Positions 62,201 through 64,000 of a stretch of DNA of 64,000 nucleotides are shown here, in pieces. The DNA comes from Owenia fusiformis (Eukaryota; Annelida; Polychaeta; Sabellida; Oweniidae), in NCBI GenBank assembly GCA_903813345.2, contig CAIIXF020000001.1, forward strand, positions 32,218,556-32,282,555, written 5' to 3'. The notes below the pieces were generated by a model. The model was not told the DNA's origin. It searched no databases and was given only the letters and a program-made list of their open reading frames with translations. How positions within the stretch are numbered: the first letter of the stretch is position 1; every line of letters starts with the position of its first letter. Position numbers and translations under genes: made by a program.

Positions 62201-63769
62201 AGTATTAAATACAAAACCTTAGAGTACACTTCATAGCCCCAAGTATTAAATACAAAACCTTAGAGTACACTTCATAGCCCCAAGCATTAAATACAAAACC
62301 TTAGAGTACACTTCATAGCCCCAAGTATTAAATACAAAACCTTAGAGTACACTTCATAGCCCCAAGTATTAAATACAAAACCTTAGAGTACACTTCATAG
62401 CCCCAAGCATGAAACTGTTAATAAAAGCATATTTTTGTTTCCAGCTTGAGGCATTTCTCACAATGCGTCTTTGTGAGATGAGAAGTGAAGCAGATGTCCT
62501 CTCTAGCAGTCAGTTCCAGTCAGCCCCACAGGTACTACATAGTGTAGTGTAGTATAGTGTAGTGTAACGTAGCGAAGTGTCAAAATGAGATATGCAGCCA
62601 GAAGAAAATTCACTTGAATTCACAAACCATGATTTATTATTAATTATATTCAATTAATGTATTAAAAATTAGTTTATTAAAATTTTGCAATCCCTCTGAC
62701 AAACACTGTAATGTTGGCCGTGGAAAATATATTAAACCAGGTATTATATTTCAGTCACTTCAGGTAGATGTCACTGAAGTAGAGAATATGTTGGGTTCTG
62801 TATGTGGCATATTAGGACGTCTCACAACTCATAGGATAGAGCAGTTATACCTTATTAAATCATCCCCTAGGTGAGGAATTGCCAAAGAAGCTTATTAAAC
62901 ATACATTTATCGAGTTTTTCATTGGATTTCTGTAGGAGATGGGTTTCTGCCAGTTTTATTTTTTGAAAAATTGAGCAAAATAATTTCAAGAAGTTTACTA
63001 TATAATAAAATTCAAACAGAATGAATTTTCATTTTGATTTGATAAAGTTATGAGCCCTAGAAAATGGGTGGTTTATTTTTGGGTCTGCTGACAAAACTTT
63101 GTTATGGGATGCTATGACGTCGATGCACATTTGCGCCTTGGATTTCCTGCTGAATAGTGTTACGTGCAGAATTGAAGTATTGGTCAGTTGAAATGTTATT
63201 TTTTATAGATACATGTACAATGTTACACTCTGCAAAGTAACCAATCCTTTGTATTACAAAGCTTTATCATTCGTGGAATAATTTGAAATCCCTTTCATCA
63301 ACTTGTTAAATTCATCAACTTGTTAAATTCACAAAAATAGTTTAAAAAACATCATCCTTTATGCTTTAGATATGTGGACAGATTGACAGAAACTCTAAAG
63401 AAAACTTTAGGCCAGGCTGACAAGATGGTGGCTCTACAGGTAGGGCAGATTAATATGTCAATTTTTTATTAGGCCAGTTGGTCAAATGATTTTTATCTTC
63501 TAAATACTACCACCAAACTTCAGTTTGTATTTTTATTAGTTCCTAAATTATACATTCAGGTTCTTTATAAGATCGGTCAGCCTATTTCTTAATTCCTCTT
63601 TACTTTACTCTAAATTTGGTGCAGTTCTTTTGAGACAACCCTCTATTTCTAAGAGTTCTTTTTCCAGAGGTTGATGATCTCTAAACGTGAAGAGCTGATA
63701 GAAGAACAGGCTACCACTGAACCAAAATTAGATCTTATTATATCAAAAACTAAACAGCTCAAAAAACAG
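50250..63769 (+). CDS. CDK5RAP3: CDK5RAP3 (C53/LZAP), UFM1 E3 ligase adaptor, 3' end outside window
   Basis: Fifteen coding exons, 484 codons, with only the last ~20 residues expected beyond the window: 50250-50307, 51789-51920, 52183-52283, 52489-52537, 53366-53454, 56860-56949, 57250-57383, 57650-57809, 58100-58156, 58961-59084, 61180-61262, 62445-62531, 62755-62870, 63370-63439, 63668-63769. Phases match at every junction. Hallmarks are LPIDIHYNKLLDWLINRRHC, LTIREKINNAIQDMPE, NIFGGYSSKRMKDW, NVNYEVPALKRQI, TAAEMREKF, TTYEWRTGK, GVAKGMDALTVFENT, SPRYVDRLTETL and EPKLDLIISKTKQLKKQ. Exons 9-10 carry four I-D-W/F-G motifs in a disordered acidic loop, the known UFM1/ATG8-binding motif type of C53. 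The protein works with UFL1 and DDRGK1 at the ER in ribosome UFMylation and ER-phagy. An AG acceptor six bases before the ATG (cag|ggtaatATG) implies an upstream non-coding exon I could not locate. Confidence 0.95.
53540..54960 (-). mobile_element. 5'-truncated LINE (non-LTR retrotransposon) in CDK5RAP3 intron 5
   Basis: A minus-strand frame of 371 codons (54952-53837) ends with a zinc-finger-like motif LCDFCKNDKIDDTIHFFIEC followed by PNSAKIWDDF. This is the zf-RVT type C-terminus of L1/Tx1-like reverse transcriptase proteins. The stop is followed on the minus strand by about 260 bp and an A-rich tail with a TA run (plus-strand T runs at 53539-53571). The reverse transcriptase and endonuclease regions are absent, so this is the usual 5'-truncated copy. 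The long intact frame suggests a fairly recent insertion. Confidence 0.8.
54961..55735. other. Intronic AT-rich sequence of unclear nature
   Basis: A minus-strand frame of 93 codons (55323-55042) is Lys/Phe/Ile-rich without recognised motif. It may be a rearranged remnant of the adjoining LINE but I cannot show that. Confidence 0.35.
55736..56372 (-). mobile_element. Transposon-like repeat of the 'accgaacgaagttcg' family, inverted copy
   Basis: Reverse-oriented relative of the block at 26510-27425. It begins 'acagcaactccacggagtag', 'caaatcccaccgaacaaaac', has internal 'aaaatggcagccattttga' units and 'ggcataagcctataaaattt', and ends 'tatccccctcacactttgtt', 'cgttgggataatgac'. The CCGT run is nearly lost in this copy. 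Confidence 0.7.
56400..56890 (+). repeat. 77-bp array made of the exon 6 splice acceptor and exon start
   Basis: Six units with exact 77-bp spacing; the exon-like GAATGTACC starts are at 56475, 56552, 56629, 56706, 56783 (GAACGTACC) and 56860. The last is the genuine CDK5RAP3 exon 6. Each unit holds a 'catgtattttctttgcc' tract, the exon start and 'agtacaccagtacagcagca'. The AG acceptor is intact only in the last two units; earlier ones read CCATG or CCTGG. Because 77 is not a multiple of 3, use of the fifth acceptor would shift the frame. Long frames on both strands here are repeat artefacts. Confidence 0.9.
58534..58748. mobile_element. Short TIR element related to 46761-47152 (CDK5RAP3 intron 9)
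   Basis: Inverted ends 'agtctcagtttggagaacaa' and 'cgttctccaaacccagac', with interior 'gatttaaatgtcgtcttttg', 'aatattcataattttatttg'. The interior is in the opposite orientation to the copies at 46.8-47.1 kb and is present once. Confidence 0.6.
58862..58945 (+). repeat. Retroposon 3'-tail-like segment, second copy
   Basis: Contains 'aagcctgatgtgggctgggt', 'aaaattgatattg' and 'gaattgtaagactgactatg', matching in order the segment at 25740-25830. It ends about 15 bp before the exon 10 acceptor region of CDK5RAP3. Confidence 0.45.
59285..59735. mobile_element. Inverted-repeat element in CDK5RAP3 intron 10
   Basis: The left arm has 'tcgaactcccgtgcagtgat', 'atcactgcggcgggc'; the right arm has 'gcccgccgcagtgtctatac', 'actgcattggagttcgagct'. 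Each arm also contains its own small hairpin (cagtgatatatcactg; cagtgtctataccgagacactg in part). The middle is AT-rich and non-coding. Exact ends are uncertain. Confidence 0.6.
60320..60410 (-). other. tRNA-like sequence / tRNA-derived SINE head
   Basis: Read on the minus strand: box A-like TGGTGTAGTGGTTAGAGC and box B-like GGGTTCAAATCCC, close to normal spacing but with an enlarged anticodon region (about 35 nt) and poorly paired T and acceptor stems. No 3'-terminal hallmark of a working tRNA is seen. A tRNA pseudogene or SINE head is likelier. Confidence 0.55.
61670..62411 (+). repeat. 42-bp minisatellite in CDK5RAP3 intron 11
   Basis: About 17-18 highly similar units of 'ttaaatacaaaaccttagag', 'tacacttcatagccccaagc', 'at', differing by single bases. 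It ends about 35 bp before the acceptor of exon 12. It contains no exon sequence, unlike the other two intragenic arrays. Confidence 0.92.
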
Positions 63770-64000
63770 GTAAGAAAACAATAATTATGTGTTGTTTTTA
63801 CATCATTTGCAATACATTTATAGTTTAATAGCACAATGTGAGAGAAAATAGTTTACTTTGTATCATTTTCATTCACAATGAAGTCAAGCATATTCATCAT
63901 TCAAAGTGTTTTATCTAACAATAAAAATATTAACATCCGACTCAACTAAATCCTCAATCAAGCCTCTTTCTTGTTAGTGGTAGATGTTAAACTGATTTTT

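Noticed and set aside
12972-63769. Functional cluster or operon of TTC21B, P450 and CDK5RAP3
   Set aside because: The genes have separate introns and mixed orientation and belong to unrelated pathways. Nothing in the sequence links their regulation.

Overview
This is metazoan nuclear DNA: spliced genes with GT-AG introns, AT-rich intergenic sequence and a very high load of tandem repeats and short inverted-repeat elements. The intronic repeat families (starts like 'atcccaccgaacaaagttcg' followed by ccgt-rich runs and blocks reading 'aaaatggcggccattttt') and the frequent 'acatgtacatgta' runs fit a lophotrochozoan, most likely a mollusc or brachiopod. That taxonomic guess comes from general familiarity and was not tested by any search.

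Layout. 1-12.9 kb is gene-poor repeat territory. It holds a 280-bp inverted-repeat element with a 9-bp target duplication (675-954), a minisatellite (1.2-2.2 kb), two nested TA-flanked inverted-repeat elements (2984-6591), the inner one with ~1.3-kb near-identical arms carrying TTAGGG repeats and a tRNA-like sequence in each arm, a broken OTU-domain gene on the minus strand (7353-8763), a second minisatellite sharing a core with the first in opposite orientation (8.87-9.83 kb), and a 0.7-kb hairpin element that recurs at 48 kb.

12,972-38,732 (+) is a complete TTC21B/IFT139 gene, the large TPR subunit of the intraflagellar transport A complex. I resolved 31 coding exons giving 1439 residues. 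Its introns hold a 4.4-kb AATATTCATGAA-rich satellite bounded by 16-bp perfect inverted repeats, a 54-bp minisatellite that copies an exon end with its splice donor about 20 times, and several transposon-like repeats. Exon 25 is an extra 360-nt Pro/Ser-rich exon that could be skipped in frame.

40,037-46,027 (-) is a complete cytochrome P450 of six coding exons (503 residues), convergent with TTC21B. 46-50 kb is intergenic and holds four inverted-repeat elements. 50,250-63,769 (+) is CDK5RAP3 (C53/LZAP), the substrate adaptor of the UFM1 E3 ligase on the endoplasmic reticulum. Fifteen coding exons are visible and the last one lies beyond the window. Its introns hold a 5'-truncated LINE, a 77-bp array that copies the exon 6 splice acceptor six times, and a 42-bp minisatellite.

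The three genes act in unrelated processes (ciliary transport, oxidative metabolism, UFMylation/ER quality control). Their adjacency carries no evident functional meaning. The unusual biology here is in the repeats: tandem duplication of exon-intron boundaries at two genes, and a nested palindromic element carrying telomere-type DNA.
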